58,524 nucleotides of DNA, from assembly GCA_023458415.1 (NCBI GenBank), contig JAEWZO010000045.1:1-58524 (forward strand). Reading direction: 5' to 3'. The stretch is from Bacteroidota bacterium. Lineage in GTDB: Bacteria; Bacteroidota; Bacteroidia; Flavobacteriales; Weeksellaceae. Position 1 is the stretch's first letter; each line of letters starts with the position of its first letter. Position numbers and translations under genes: made by a program. The notes below the pieces were generated by a model, which had not been told where the DNA came from, made no database searches, and saw nothing but the letters and a program-made list of their open reading frames with translations. Shown piece by piece: positions 1-8,298 of this stretch.

Positions 1-1040
1 TCCTTCATATTACCCATTTTCTTGATCTGGTTGATCTGCTTTAGGAAATCATCGAATCCAAATTCGTTTTTTGCAATTTTTTTATGAAGTTTTTTCGCTT
101 CCTCTTCATCAAACTGTTCCTGAGCGCGTTCTACAAGGGAAACTACGTCACCCATTCCGAGAATTCTGTCGGCCATTCTTTCCGGATAGAAAAGATCCAG
201 CGCTTCCATTTTTTCTCCGGTTGAAATGAACTTAATCGGTTTCTCAACTACAGAACGGATAGTTAAAGCCGCACCCCCACGTGTATCACCGTCTAATTTG
301 GTAAGAACAACACCGTCGAAGTTTAACGCGTCGTTAAACGTTTTTGCTGTATTCACCGCATCCTGTCCCGTCATGGAATCTACCACAAAAAGTGTTTCGT
401 GCGGTTTGATGAAATAATGAACTGATTTAATTTCGTTCATCATCTGCTCATCAATTGCTAAACGTCCCGCAGTGTCCACTATCACAACATCGTGGTTGTT
501 TTGCTGCGCAAATTTTATTGCGTTTTCTGCAATGGATGATGGATTTACTGCGCCTTCTTCTGTGTAAACAGGAACATTAATCTGCCCTCCAAGAACTTTC
601 AGCTGATCGATTGCAGCAGGTCTGTAAACGTCGCAGGCTACCAATAATGGTTTTTTGTTTCTTTTTTCTTTCAGATAATTGGCCAGTTTACCGGAAAAAG
701 TCGTTTTACCGGAACCTTGCAAACCAGCGATAAGGATTACAGTAGGCTTTCCAGATAAATTTATACCCTCCTGAGTTCCACCCATTAAATCTACCAGTTC
801 ATCATGAACAATTTTCGTCATGAGTTGTCCCGGAGTAAGGGAAGTGAGTACGTTTTGACCTAAAGCTTTGTCCTGAACTCTTTTGGTAAGGTCCTTGGCA
901 ACTTTATAGTTAACATCGGCATCAACCAGTGCGCGGCGGATTTCCTTTACCGTTTCGGCAACGTTGATTTCCGTAATTTTTCCGCGTCCTGAAATATTAT
1001 GGAGTGCCTTATCTAATTTATCCTGTAAACTGTTGAACAT
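1..1040 (-). CDS. ffh: Signal recognition particle GTPase Ffh (3' end outside window)
   Basis: Translating the minus strand from the ATG at 1040 gives about 346 residues of Ffh, the GTPase of the signal recognition particle, which binds signal sequences of nascent membrane proteins and hands ribosomes to FtsY. Visible are the N-domain start MFNSLQDKLDKALHNISG, the P-loop GLQGSGKTT, the G3 motif DTAGRL, the G4 motif TKLDGDTRGG and the first helices of the methionine-rich M domain. Family members are about 450 residues, so roughly the last 100, most of the M domain, lie beyond base 1. It diverges from the ATP synthase cluster and has its own promoter element. Confidence 0.97.
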   Translation of the reverse strand, partial: MFNSLQDKLDKALHNISGRGKITEINVAETVKEIRRALVDADVNYKVAKDLTKRVQDKALGQNVLTSLTPGQLMTKIVHDELVDLMGGTQEGINLSGKPTVILIAGLQGSGKTTFSGKLANYLKEKRNKKPLLVACDVYRPAAIDQLKVLGGQINVPVYTEEGAVNPSSIAENAIKFAQQNNHDVVIVDTAGRLAIDEQMMNEIKSVHYFIKPHETLFVVDSMTGQDAVNTAKTFNDALNFDGVVLTKLDGDTRGGAALTIRSVVEKPIKFISTGEKMEALDLFYPERMADRILGMGDVVSLVERAQEQFDEEEAKKLHKKIAKNEFGFDDFLKQINQIKKMGNMK

Positions 1041-1060
1041 CTTTTTTATATTATGGTTTG

Positions 1061-1068
1061 CAAAAATA
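1061..1068 (-). promoter_or_regulatory. ffh -7 promoter element
   Basis: The minus strand reads TATTTTTG here, a perfect match to the Bacteroidetes -7 consensus TAnnTTTG, 20 bases ahead of the ffh start codon. I see no TTG -33 element at the expected distance. Confidence 0.5.
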
Positions 1069-1107
1069 GGGATTTTCGGTAATTCTTAAAAATCGTTATT
1101 TTGCAGC

Positions 1108-1377
1108 ATGGAAGTTGTGCACATTCTGGGGCTTGTTTTTTCTTTGTTGATTCTGAATTTTATTGTGTTTTTACTTTTCAGTAAAGTGCTGATGAAGACG
1201 GCTAATTCTGCTATGAAATTTCTGATTGTGAATATTGCGAAAGACATTATCTGGGTTTTGGCGTGGCTGAATATTCTGGAAAAGAACAACACCAGTTTTC
1301 TTACCATCACGATCATATTTCTTTTGGGTTCAGGAATTCTGTATTTCTTTATCATTCGAATGTTGAACAGAAATTAA
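1108..1377 (+). CDS. Small membrane protein upstream of the F0 genes (AtpI-like position)
   Basis: An 89-residue, very hydrophobic protein with two to three predicted membrane helices (about residues 5-25, 37-55 and 62-85) and few charged residues. I do not recognise the family from sequence. Its place directly before atpB, in the same orientation, is where AtpI/AtpZ-type or other small ATP-synthase accessory proteins sit in many bacteria, so a role in c-ring assembly or Mg2+ supply is possible, but that rests on position only. The ORF on the opposite strand covering the same bases (1086-1355) has no promoter or context support, so I preferred this one. Confidence 0.6.
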   Translation: MEVVHILGLVFSLLILNFIVFLLFSKVLMKTANSAMKFLIVNIAKDIIWVLAWLNILEKNNTSFLTITIIFLLGSGILYFFIIRMLNRN

Positions 1378-1408
1378 TATTTTGATGATAAAAATCAATT
1401 GTCCGGGA

Positions 1409-1441
1409 TTGTGAAAAATTAAAATAATCTAAGTATATTTG
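1409..1441 (+). promoter_or_regulatory. Promoter of the atp operon
   Basis: TTG at 1409-1411 and TATATTTG at 1434-1441 are separated by 22 bases, matching the Bacteroidetes TTG-N(17-23)-TAnnTTTG promoter. It lies 20 bases before the atpB ATG, so atpB-E-F-H-A-G can be transcribed independently of the small membrane protein upstream. Confidence 0.7.
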
Positions 1442-1461
1442 CACACCGATAAAATTGAGTA

Positions 1462-2568
1462 ATGATTCAGAGAATTTCGTCTTTATTTTTAGTGTTTTTG
1501 TTTGCGGTTTCCAGTTCGTTTATGATGGCGGCTGGCGGCGGAGAAAAAGAGTTTAACGCCGTAGATATGATTATGCATCACATCAGCGACGCAAACGAAT
1601 GGCATCTTGCCACTCTGAATGAAGGTGCTGCGAATGAAAAACACATTTCAATTCCTCTTCCGATCATGCTTAAAGATCCAAGCGGATGGCAGTTTTTCAT
1701 GTCGAGCGAGGTTGCGCACGGGCATGAACACAACGGCTACACGATGGACCATGGTGTTATTGTAAACAAAAAAGGTCTGGAAAGAGCTTCTCTGTTTAAT
1801 CTTATCGGCGGAAATCAGAGCAGCAGCAATGTTTTCTTCGATTTCTCAATTACCAAGAATATACTTGCGATGTTTATTTCCGTAGGTATTCTTTTCTTCA
1901 TTTTCTTCTCGATGGCGAAAAGCTACAGCAAAAATGCGGTGCCGAAAGGATTTGGGAAATTTATGGAGCCGATTGTACTTTTCATTCGTGATGAGGTAGC
2001 TATTCCGAATATCGGTCCGAAATACAAAAAATATCTTCCATATTTATTGACAGTATTTTTCTTTATCTGGCTGAATAACCTTCTTGGTTTGGTGCCTTTC
2101 TTCCCGGGTGGAACTAACCTTACTGGGAATATCGCAGTAACTGCGGCGTTAGCGATTATCACTTTATTGATTACGCTTTTCAGCGCAAACAAAAGTTACT
2201 GGGCACACATTTTCAAGCCAAATGTTCCGTTCCTGCTTTACCCAATTATGGTTCCTATCGAAATCGTAGGAATTCTTACCAAGCCGTTTGCACTGATGAT
2301 GCGTCTCTTTGCGAACGTTACAGCGGGACACATTATGATTCTTGCAATTATTTCATTGATCTTTATATTTAAAAATGCAGCTTTAGGTTTTGCTTCAGTT
2401 CCATTGGCGTTGTTCGTGTCAGTTCTGGAACTTTTGGTAGCAGCACTTCAGGCATACATTTTCACCGTTCTTTCTGCGCTTTACATTGGTATGGCGGTAG
2501 AAGATCACAGTCACGATCATGCGCATGACGATCATGACAGTGCAGGTAAAGACACAATGATTGCGTAA
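1462..2568 (+). CDS. atpB: ATP synthase F0 subunit a
   Basis: Subunit a forms the two proton half-channels next to the c-ring in the inner membrane. The essential arginine is R281 in ALMMRLFANVTAGH, on the penultimate conserved helix. At 368 residues it is much longer than E. coli subunit a (about 270), because, as in other Bacteroidetes, it carries an N-terminal signal peptide (about residues 1-22) and an extra periplasmic region of about 110 residues before the first channel helix. Two histidine-rich stretches stand out: HGHEHNGYTMDH in the extra region and EDHSHDHAHDDHD near the C-terminus. First gene of the atpBEFHAG run, with its own promoter. Confidence 0.97.
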   Translation: MIQRISSLFLVFLFAVSSSFMMAAGGGEKEFNAVDMIMHHISDANEWHLATLNEGAANEKHISIPLPIMLKDPSGWQFFMSSEVAHGHEHNGYTMDHGVIVNKKGLERASLFNLIGGNQSSSNVFFDFSITKNILAMFISVGILFFIFFSMAKSYSKNAVPKGFGKFMEPIVLFIRDEVAIPNIGPKYKKYLPYLLTVFFFIWLNNLLGLVPFFPGGTNLTGNIAVTAALAIITLLITLFSANKSYWAHIFKPNVPFLLYPIMVPIEIVGILTKPFALMMRLFANVTAGHIMILAIISLIFIFKNAALGFASVPLALFVSVLELLVAALQAYIFTVLSALYIGMAVEDHSHDHAHDDHDSAGKDTMIA

Positions 2569-2610
2569 TTATTTAATTAGAAATTTTTTTAACAACCTAA
2601 ATATTTTATT

Positions 2611-2829
2611 ATGGACTTAACAACTGGAGCAGGATTAATTTACGTAGGTATCGGTTTAGCAGTATTAGGCGTAGGTCTTGGTATTGGTAAAATCGGTGGT
2701 CATGCAATGGATGCTATTGCAAGACAACCTGAGCAAGCTGGTAAGATTCAGGCTGCGATGCTTATTGCTGCTGGTCTTATTGAAGGTGCTGGTCTTATCG
2801 CTATCATCTTTGGTGCTTTCATCAAGTAA
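2611..2829 (+). CDS. atpE: ATP synthase F0 subunit c
   Basis: A 72-residue proteolipid with two membrane helices joined by the polar loop ARQPEQ, the standard c-subunit hairpin that oligomerises into the rotor ring. The ion-carrying carboxylate is E58 in GLIEGAGL. The residues after E58 are small and apolar rather than the Ser/Thr pair of sodium-binding rings, so proton coupling is inferred. It lies 42 bases after atpB and 106 bases before atpF. An overlapping out-of-frame ORF (2678-2875) is a shadow. Confidence 0.97.
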   Translation: MDLTTGAGLIYVGIGLAVLGVGLGIGKIGGHAMDAIARQPEQAGKIQAAMLIAAGLIEGAGLIAIIFGAFIK

Positions 2830-2935
2830 TCCTCAACAAACAAATCTTAGCAGGCAGCGGTTGGCTTACTGCTAAGATTTTTTAAACAGAACAATCCATA
2901 ATTAATTAAGTTTAAACTAAAATAAAAGATATATC

Positions 2936-3427
2936 ATGATCATCGAACCGGGAATTGGCCTATTATTTTGGATGACGATTACTTTTCTAATCCTTTTGTT
3001 CCTGCTTACAAAATTCGCATGGAAACCTATTCTTAAAGCTGTTACAGACAGAGAGGTATCTATCGTGGATGCACTGAATCAGGCAAAACTGGCAAGAAAA
3101 GAAATCGAAACTCTTAAAGCTGAAAACGAACACATCATTCGTGAAGCTAAAATTGAAAGAGATGCCATCCTAAAAGAAGCCAGAGAAATTAAAGACAGAA
3201 TTGTTTCTGAAGCTAAAGATGTGGCAAAAGTTGAAGGTGATAAAATGATTGAACAGGCAAGACAGTCGATCAACGCGGAGAAAACTGCTGCAATGGCCGA
3301 CATTAAAAACCAAATTGGTGCACTTTCTGTAAACATTGCTGAGTCTATCCTTAAGGAAAAACTTAACAACGACGGTGCACAGAACGCTTTGGTGGAAAAT
3401 ATCCTTAACAAATCTAATCTTAACTAA
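2936..3427 (+). CDS. atpF: ATP synthase F0 subunit b
   Basis: A 163-residue stator subunit with one N-terminal membrane helix (about residues 7-27, LLFWMTITFLILLFLLTKFAW) followed by a long charged helix rich in Glu, Lys and Ala that dimerises and reaches along F1 to subunit delta. The motif WKPILKAVTDRE just after the membrane helix is typical of the family. It ends 2 bases before the atpH start, which implies translational coupling. Confidence 0.96.
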   Translation: MIIEPGIGLLFWMTITFLILLFLLTKFAWKPILKAVTDREVSIVDALNQAKLARKEIETLKAENEHIIREAKIERDAILKEAREIKDRIVSEAKDVAKVEGDKMIEQARQSINAEKTAAMADIKNQIGALSVNIAESILKEKLNNDGAQNALVENILNKSNLN

Positions 3428-3429
3428 TA

Positions 3430-3969
3430 ATGCTTACCAGTAAAGTAGCAAAAAGATACGCACAGGGTCTTCTGGATTTTACGCAGCAGGAGGGCAACAC
3501 AGATGCCATCTTTGCGGAAATGGGAGACATTGTGAAAACCATTGGTAACTCTAAAGAGCTGATTAATTTCTTCAATTCACCAATTATTGATGTGAAGAAG
3601 AAAGCGGCGGCGGCTGGCGAAATCTTCAAAGGTCTTTCTCCGGTGAGCCAGAATTTTGTTCAGCTTGTTATCAAGCAAGGCAGAGAAGCTCAGCTGCAGA
3701 ACATCGCTCAGGAATTCATCAATAAAGTTGAAGACATTAAAGGTGTTCAGCGCGTTACGGTAACCACAGCTTCACAGCTTTCTCAGGAGAATATCAATTC
3801 CATCCTTTCTTCCAGCCATCTTATTGGTGATGATAGTAAGTTTGATATTACTACCAACATCAACCCGGATATTTTGGGTGGTTACATCCTAAGAGTGGGA
3901 GATCAGCAGATTGATGCATCAGTAAGAACCAAACTGAGCCAGCTGAAAAAAGAATTTCAATTAAACTAA
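3430..3969 (+). CDS. atpH: ATP synthase F1 subunit delta
   Basis: A 179-residue protein of the OSCP/delta family, which joins the b-subunit stalk to the top of the alpha-beta hexamer. The N-terminal KVAKRYAQGLLDF helix and the C-terminal NPDILGGYILRVGDQQIDAS strand with SVRTKLSQLKKEF are the two conserved family signatures. Length is normal. It sits between atpF (2-base gap) and atpA (19-base gap). Confidence 0.96.
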   Translation: MLTSKVAKRYAQGLLDFTQQEGNTDAIFAEMGDIVKTIGNSKELINFFNSPIIDVKKKAAAAGEIFKGLSPVSQNFVQLVIKQGREAQLQNIAQEFINKVEDIKGVQRVTVTTASQLSQENINSILSSSHLIGDDSKFDITTNINPDILGGYILRVGDQQIDASVRTKLSQLKKEFQLN

Positions 3970-3988
3970 GTTAAAAAACAACCATAAA

Positions 3989-5566
3989 ATGGCAGAAATA
4001 AATCCGGCAGAAGTATCTGCAATTCTTAAACAACAATTGGCCAACTTCGATACACAGGCAAATATTGAAGAAGTTGGTACTGTACTAACCATTGGTGACG
4101 GTATTGCACTTGTTTACGGTTTGGAAAACGTTCAGTACGGTGAATTGGTAAAATTCGAAAGCGGTATTGAAGGTATCGTACTTAACCTTGCTGAAGACAA
4201 TGTAGGGGTTGCTCTACTTGGTGAATCCAAAATGGTAAAAGAAGGCGATACGGTAAAAAGAACTGAAAGAATTTCCTCCATCAAAGTAGGTGAAGGAATG
4301 CTTGGTAGAGTAGTAGATACTCTTGGTAACCCTATCGATGGTAAAGGTCCTATCGCAGGAGATCTTTACGAAATGCCACTGGAAAGAAAAGCACCTGGAG
4401 TAATCTTCAGACAGCCGGTAAATGAACCATTACAGACAGGTATCGTTGCAATCGACTCCATGATTCCGATAGGAAGAGGGCAGAGAGAGCTTATTATTGG
4501 TGACAGACAGACAGGTAAAACTACTGTTGCTATTGACACGATCCTTAACCAAAAAGAATTTTACGATGCTGGTCAGCCAGTTTTCTGTATCTATGTTGCT
4601 GTAGGCCAGAAAGGTTCTACTGTTGCACAGATTGTACAGACTTTGGCGGACAAAGGAGCACTTGCGTACACAGTAGTAGTTGCTGCTAACGCATCCGACC
4701 CAACTCCAATGCAGGTTTACGCGCCAATGGCGGGTGCTGCAATCGGAGAATATTTCCGTGATACAGGTCGTCCGGCTTTGATTATTTATGATGATCTTTC
4801 TAAACAGGCAGTTGCTTACCGTGAGCTTTCTCTTCTTTTGAGAAGACCACCGGGTCGTGAAGCATATCCTGGAGACGTTTTCTATCTTCACTCAAGACTT
4901 TTGGAAAGATCTGCAAAAGTTATCGCTGATGACAGTATTGCTCAGCAGATGAATGATTTGCCGGATTCTCTTAAGCCAATCGTGAAAGGTGGTGGTTCTC
5001 TTACTGCACTTCCAATTATCGAAACTCAGGCAGGTGACGTTTCTGCATATATCCCAACAAACGTAATTTCTATTACCGACGGACAAATTTTCCTTGAATC
5101 AGATCTTTTCAACTCAGGGGTTCGTCCTGCAATTAACGTAGGTATCTCTGTATCAAGGGTTGGTGGTAACGCACAGATCAAATCAATGAAGAAAGTTTCT
5201 GGTACATTGAAGCTTGCTCAGGCTCAGTATAAAGAACTTGAAGCGTTTGCTAAATTCGGTTCTGATTTGGATGCTGCTACAATGTCTGTAATTTCGCAGG
5301 GTGAGAAAAACGTAGAAGTACTTAAGCAGCCGGTAAACTCTCCGCTTCGTGTGGAAGATCAGGTAGCAATGGTATTTGCAGGTACTGAAAACCTTGTAAG
5401 AAACGTACCTACAAGAAAAGTTAAAGAATTCATGAAAGAGTATGTGGACTTCCTTAGAACGAAACATCCTGATACAATGTCTGCAGTGAAAGCAGGTAAA
5501 TTCGATAACGATATTACAGACGTATTGAAGTCTGCAGCTGCAGATATCGCGTCTAAGTATAACTAA
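3989..5566 (+). CDS. atpA: ATP synthase F1 subunit alpha
   Basis: A 525-residue alpha subunit of the catalytic F1 head, which carries the non-catalytic nucleotide sites. The Walker A motif GDRQTGKT begins at residue 171; the Walker B region LIIYDDLSKQA and the signature SVSRVGGNAQ are present. Length is normal. Start chosen at the ATG giving the usual N-terminus with NPAEVSAILKQQL. It is followed by an 88-base spacer with a repeat structure before atpG. Confidence 0.98.
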   Translation: MAEINPAEVSAILKQQLANFDTQANIEEVGTVLTIGDGIALVYGLENVQYGELVKFESGIEGIVLNLAEDNVGVALLGESKMVKEGDTVKRTERISSIKVGEGMLGRVVDTLGNPIDGKGPIAGDLYEMPLERKAPGVIFRQPVNEPLQTGIVAIDSMIPIGRGQRELIIGDRQTGKTTVAIDTILNQKEFYDAGQPVFCIYVAVGQKGSTVAQIVQTLADKGALAYTVVVAANASDPTPMQVYAPMAGAAIGEYFRDTGRPALIIYDDLSKQAVAYRELSLLLRRPPGREAYPGDVFYLHSRLLERSAKVIADDSIAQQMNDLPDSLKPIVKGGGSLTALPIIETQAGDVSAYIPTNVISITDGQIFLESDLFNSGVRPAINVGISVSRVGGNAQIKSMKKVSGTLKLAQAQYKELEAFAKFGSDLDAATMSVISQGEKNVEVLKQPVNSPLRVEDQVAMVFAGTENLVRNVPTRKVKEFMKEYVDFLRTKHPDTMSAVKAGKFDNDITDVLKSAAADIASKYN

Positions 5567-5572
5567 AAAAAA

Positions 5573-5649
5573 TTAGTTGATGGTTTTTGGTTGGTAGTTG
5601 ATCGAATTTTTCTAAAACTAACAACCAACAACCGACAACCAACAACTAA
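5573..5649. repeat. Imperfect inverted repeat of GTTG/CAAC units between atpA and atpG
   Basis: The left arm (5573-5600) is built from TTAGTTGATGG and GGTTGGTAGTTG, the right arm (5618-5649) from repeated AACAACCAACAACC and GACAACCAACAAC. The reverse complement of the right arm matches most of the left arm, so the transcript could form a long imperfect hairpin with a 17-base loop. The right arm is also an internal near-direct repeat. Similar low-complexity CAACAACC arrays are, as I recall, scattered through flavobacterial genomes, but I cannot check copy number here. Confidence 0.7.
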
Positions 5650-5654
5650 ATAAT

Positions 5655-6518
5655 ATGGCGAATCTAAAAGAAATAAGGGGCAGAATTTCATCCATCAGTT
5701 CTACAATGCAGATTACCAGTGCAATGAAGATGGTTGCGGCAGCAAAACTGAAGAAAGCACAAGATGCAATTGTTATGCTGAGACCTTATTCTGAAAAACT
5801 GCAGGAAATTATTGAGAACGTAAGTGCCAATACCGAACTGGAAGGTGTTTCCGCATTCACTGCCGAAAGAGAAGTGAAGAGAGTTCTTTACATTACGGTT
5901 ACTTCCAACAGAGGTCTTGCAGGTGTTTTCAACGCTTCCGTAATTAAGGAGCTGAACAACCAGCTTAGCAACACCAACCACGAAGTGGAAATTCTCACCA
6001 TTGGTAAAAAAGGTTTTGATGCAGTAAGAAAAACAAGAAATGTGTATAAAAACCACAGTTCGCTTTTCGATGCGATGAGTTTCGATGCTGTTTCTGATGT
6101 TGTGGAAGTGGTAATGAAAGACTATTTGGACGGTAAGTTTGATAAAGTGTACGTTGTATACAACAAGTTTATCAATGCAGCTACGCAGGAAGTTATTTCA
6201 GAACAGGTTTTACCAATTGCTCTTCCGGACAGTCAGGATGCTGCAGCCGGAAATATTGATTATATTTTCGAACCGTCTGCAAAAGAAATTTTGGGAACTC
6301 TGATTCCAAAATCAATCAAGACTCAGGTTTATAAAGCAATTTTGGATTCTGTAGCGTCGGAACATGGAGCACGTATGACGGCAATGCACAAAGCCACAGA
6401 TAATGCGCAAGCGCTGAAGAACGATCTTGTAATTTATTACAACAAAGCAAGACAAGCAGCCATTACCAACGAAATTCTCGAGATTGTTTCCGGAGCTGAA
6501 GCACTAAAAAATTCGTGA
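5655..6518 (+). CDS. atpG: ATP synthase F1 subunit gamma
   Basis: A 287-residue central-stalk rotor subunit. The N-terminal helix has LKEIRGRISSISSTMQIT and AMKMVAAAKLKKAQ. The C-terminal helix has ARMTAMHKATDNAQ and ITNEILEIVSGAEAL. These two form the antiparallel coiled coil that turns inside the alpha-beta hexamer. It is the last gene of the cluster: a terminator follows 22 bases after the stop, and no beta (atpD) or epsilon (atpC) gene is in the window. Confidence 0.97.
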   Translation: MANLKEIRGRISSISSTMQITSAMKMVAAAKLKKAQDAIVMLRPYSEKLQEIIENVSANTELEGVSAFTAEREVKRVLYITVTSNRGLAGVFNASVIKELNNQLSNTNHEVEILTIGKKGFDAVRKTRNVYKNHSSLFDAMSFDAVSDVVEVVMKDYLDGKFDKVYVVYNKFINAATQEVISEQVLPIALPDSQDAAAGNIDYIFEPSAKEILGTLIPKSIKTQVYKAILDSVASEHGARMTAMHKATDNAQALKNDLVIYYNKARQAAITNEILEIVSGAEALKNS

Positions 6519-6540
6519 GAACAGAATACTTAAAAAATAT

Positions 6541-6568
6541 AACCACCGGATTTCCGGTGGTTTTTTTT
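6541..6568 (+). terminator. Terminator of the atp operon
   Basis: AACCACCGGA and TCCGGTGGTT form a 10-bp stem with a two-base TT spacer (in practice an 8-9 bp stem with a small loop), followed by a run of T. It sits directly after atpG and faces the convergent gene at 6611. Confidence 0.88.
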
Positions 6569-6610
6569 GCATCAGTTTGAGCGAGAATTTTTTCTGTTTT
6601 TGTTGATGGT

Positions 6611-7231
6611 TTAGTTGAGTTCTCTTTCCTGCAATTCATAGCAAACTTCCCACTCTTCTTCATTAAATGTTTTTGGTAGCTGCTCCCTTTCCAGATATGC
6701 CTTGGTAAATAACCATTCGATTTTGCCTGCTTTCTTACGCACTATGAAAGCTTTGTTCTCGGTTTCTAAATAGTAAAGCAGGAATTGCTCTGTTATTCCA
6801 TTTTTCTCCAAATTTATTCGGAATGGAATTGGCTTGTAATGGTTTTTCAGTTTTTTTCCCGTAAACTGCTTCATTCCAATGCTGTGTGAAATTTCCAGGA
6901 CATCTTTTACTTTGAATGGCGGGATTTCATTAATTTGTTTTACTACTTTATAGCGAACCATGTTAGGAAAGACTATAAACTGAGTACTTTGTATTATTAT
7001 CCGTTTTCTTTCTTGGGAAAAGTCTTCTTTAGGAATTTGGCTCCACAGAAATCCGAATCCTGGTTTGGTATAGGATTGCGTTTTGATTCCCACCTGGCTC
7101 CAGGCAACTTTTTCACATGCTTCATCAAAAAAATATCTTCCTGCGGGACAGTCTCTACACCCAGCAAATTGCCTGTTAAAGGAGGCATAATAATACTTGG
7201 AATCTCTTGGTTGTAAGATTCGGTTCATCAT
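6611..7231 (-). CDS. Uncharacterised protein, probably the 3' part of a frameshifted lipoprotein gene
   Basis: An open frame of 206 codons with no family I recognise. It has a cysteine pair near its start (GCRDC) and Lys/Glu-rich text after it. There is no signal peptide of its own. The gene ending at 7176 on the same strand overlaps it by 56 bases in another frame and supplies a lipoprotein signal but stops abruptly. Joining the two frames near 7180-7230 would give one lipoprotein of roughly 280 residues. A single frame change (one extra base or two missing) would explain the break, either real or a sequencing error. If translated alone, the start MMNR is the first available. Confidence 0.55.
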   Translation of the reverse strand: MMNRILQPRDSKYYYASFNRQFAGCRDCPAGRYFFDEACEKVAWSQVGIKTQSYTKPGFGFLWSQIPKEDFSQERKRIIIQSTQFIVFPNMVRYKVVKQINEIPPFKVKDVLEISHSIGMKQFTGKKLKNHYKPIPFRINLEKNGITEQFLLYYLETENKAFIVRKKAGKIEWLFTKAYLEREQLPKTFNEEEWEVCYELQERELN

Positions 7232-7478
7232 CTACATAAAAACAGAGTCCTTCCTTTCCTTTACATTTAAAGATATTCTCTATCCAGAGCTGACCTTCAT
7301 CTGTAGAAACCTGATTATTTTGATTTTCACTATTTCCAGAAGCGGTATTTTCTGTGGTCGTTTGATCAATATTATTTTCTGTAATCTTTTTTTCATGACA
7401 GGAATTCATCAATACTATGGTAATGAACAGAGTTTTCAGCGCCTTCTTTAAATTCAAAATTGTGATTGTATTTTTCAT
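7176..7478 (-). CDS. Lipoprotein N-terminal fragment (5' part of a frameshifted gene)
   Basis: A 100-codon frame starting KNTITILNLKKALK, then a hydrophobic stretch and the lipobox-like VLMNSCHEKK (cysteine at about residue 27). A low-complexity Asn/Thr/Ser/Gln linker follows, then a folded-looking piece with CKGKEGLCFYVDDEP. The last residues (VLLCLL) look like out-of-frame readthrough. The protein sequence that should follow appears in the next frame at 7231 and below. I read the pair as one disrupted outer-membrane lipoprotein gene; function unknown. Confidence 0.5.
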   Translation of the reverse strand: MKNTITILNLKKALKTLFITIVLMNSCHEKKITENNIDQTTTENTASGNSENQNNQVSTDEGQLWIENIFKCKGKEGLCFYVDDEPNLTTKRFQVLLCLL

Positions 7479-7708
7479 CTTTCAGGATTTTGTAGTACAA
7501 ATTTTCTTCAAATACTTTATTGATTCATATAGCAATCAGCCAATAGATGTTTACAGTAAACCAACTGCGGTTTTTTTCAAGTTCACTGTTTTTACTTGAC
7601 ACTATAAAAACAACTCACTGACTGAAAACCACATTTCGCTGATTTTTAATTACAGAGAAATCTGTTTTATCAATATCTTTATAATGTTATTTATCACACA
7701 ACACATTG

Positions 7709-8269
7709 ATGTATCGATTTTTACTAACGGTATTAATGTCTATACAGCTATTTGGGCAGAATGTTTATAAACCGGAACATCTGCAGTTTACTGATGGACT
7801 TCCGTCAGATGCTGTTTTTATGACCGTTAAAAAGGATGGATTTCTTTACGTTGCGACTCAGCGCGGCTTATCACTGTATGATGGGTATACTTTTGTGAAT
7901 TCAACTGAACTTCCGAATTCAATTCTCAACATCACGCAGAAAGACGATAAAATTTATGGTGAAGAATCCGGAACCGGACTTTTTGAAATCCAGGATATTT
8001 ACTCTAAGAAAAATGTTATTGCAAAGGTGGTTTTTACTGATGCTTCCGCAGATAACGATCATTTTTCAAATATTTATAAAGACGATTCAGGAAATATTTG
8101 GTGTTCCGATTTTCATTTCCTGAAATTTTATAATCCTAAAAAAAGACAGCATAAAGTTTTCCGAATTACCAGCGATAATAAGCAGCTTGATATTAAAATC
8201 AGCTATATCGAAACTAGAAATGCGGTAGTGGCGGCAACTACAAAAGGTCTTTTTGTGAATAACTGGTAA
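7709..8269 (+). CDS. Truncated two-component-regulator propeller protein
   Basis: A 186-residue protein with a Sec signal peptide (RFLLTVLMSIQLFGQ) followed by Reg_prop-type beta-propeller blades: LQFTDGLPSD, VATQRGLSLYDG, DDSGNIWCSDF and ATTKGLFVNNW. In Bacteroidetes these repeats form the periplasmic sensor half of very large regulators (propeller, Y_Y_Y domain, membrane helix, kinase or DNA-binding domain). Here the frame stops after a few blades and a terminator follows, so it is probably a remnant or a short secreted propeller. A TTG lies just before the chosen ATG at 7709. Confidence 0.6.
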   Translation: MYRFLLTVLMSIQLFGQNVYKPEHLQFTDGLPSDAVFMTVKKDGFLYVATQRGLSLYDGYTFVNSTELPNSILNITQKDDKIYGEESGTGLFEIQDIYSKKNVIAKVVFTDASADNDHFSNIYKDDSGNIWCSDFHFLKFYNPKKRQHKVFRITSDNKQLDIKISYIETRNAVVAATTKGLFVNNW

Positions 8270-8298
8270 AATAATGATTTCAATTGCATTTTGAATAG

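Noticed and set aside
4430..4891. Long minus-strand ORF inside atpA (and similar ones inside atpG, ccsBA, uvrA and pheT)
   Set aside because: They lie opposite strongly conserved genes and have biased, non-protein-like composition; codon-structure shadows.
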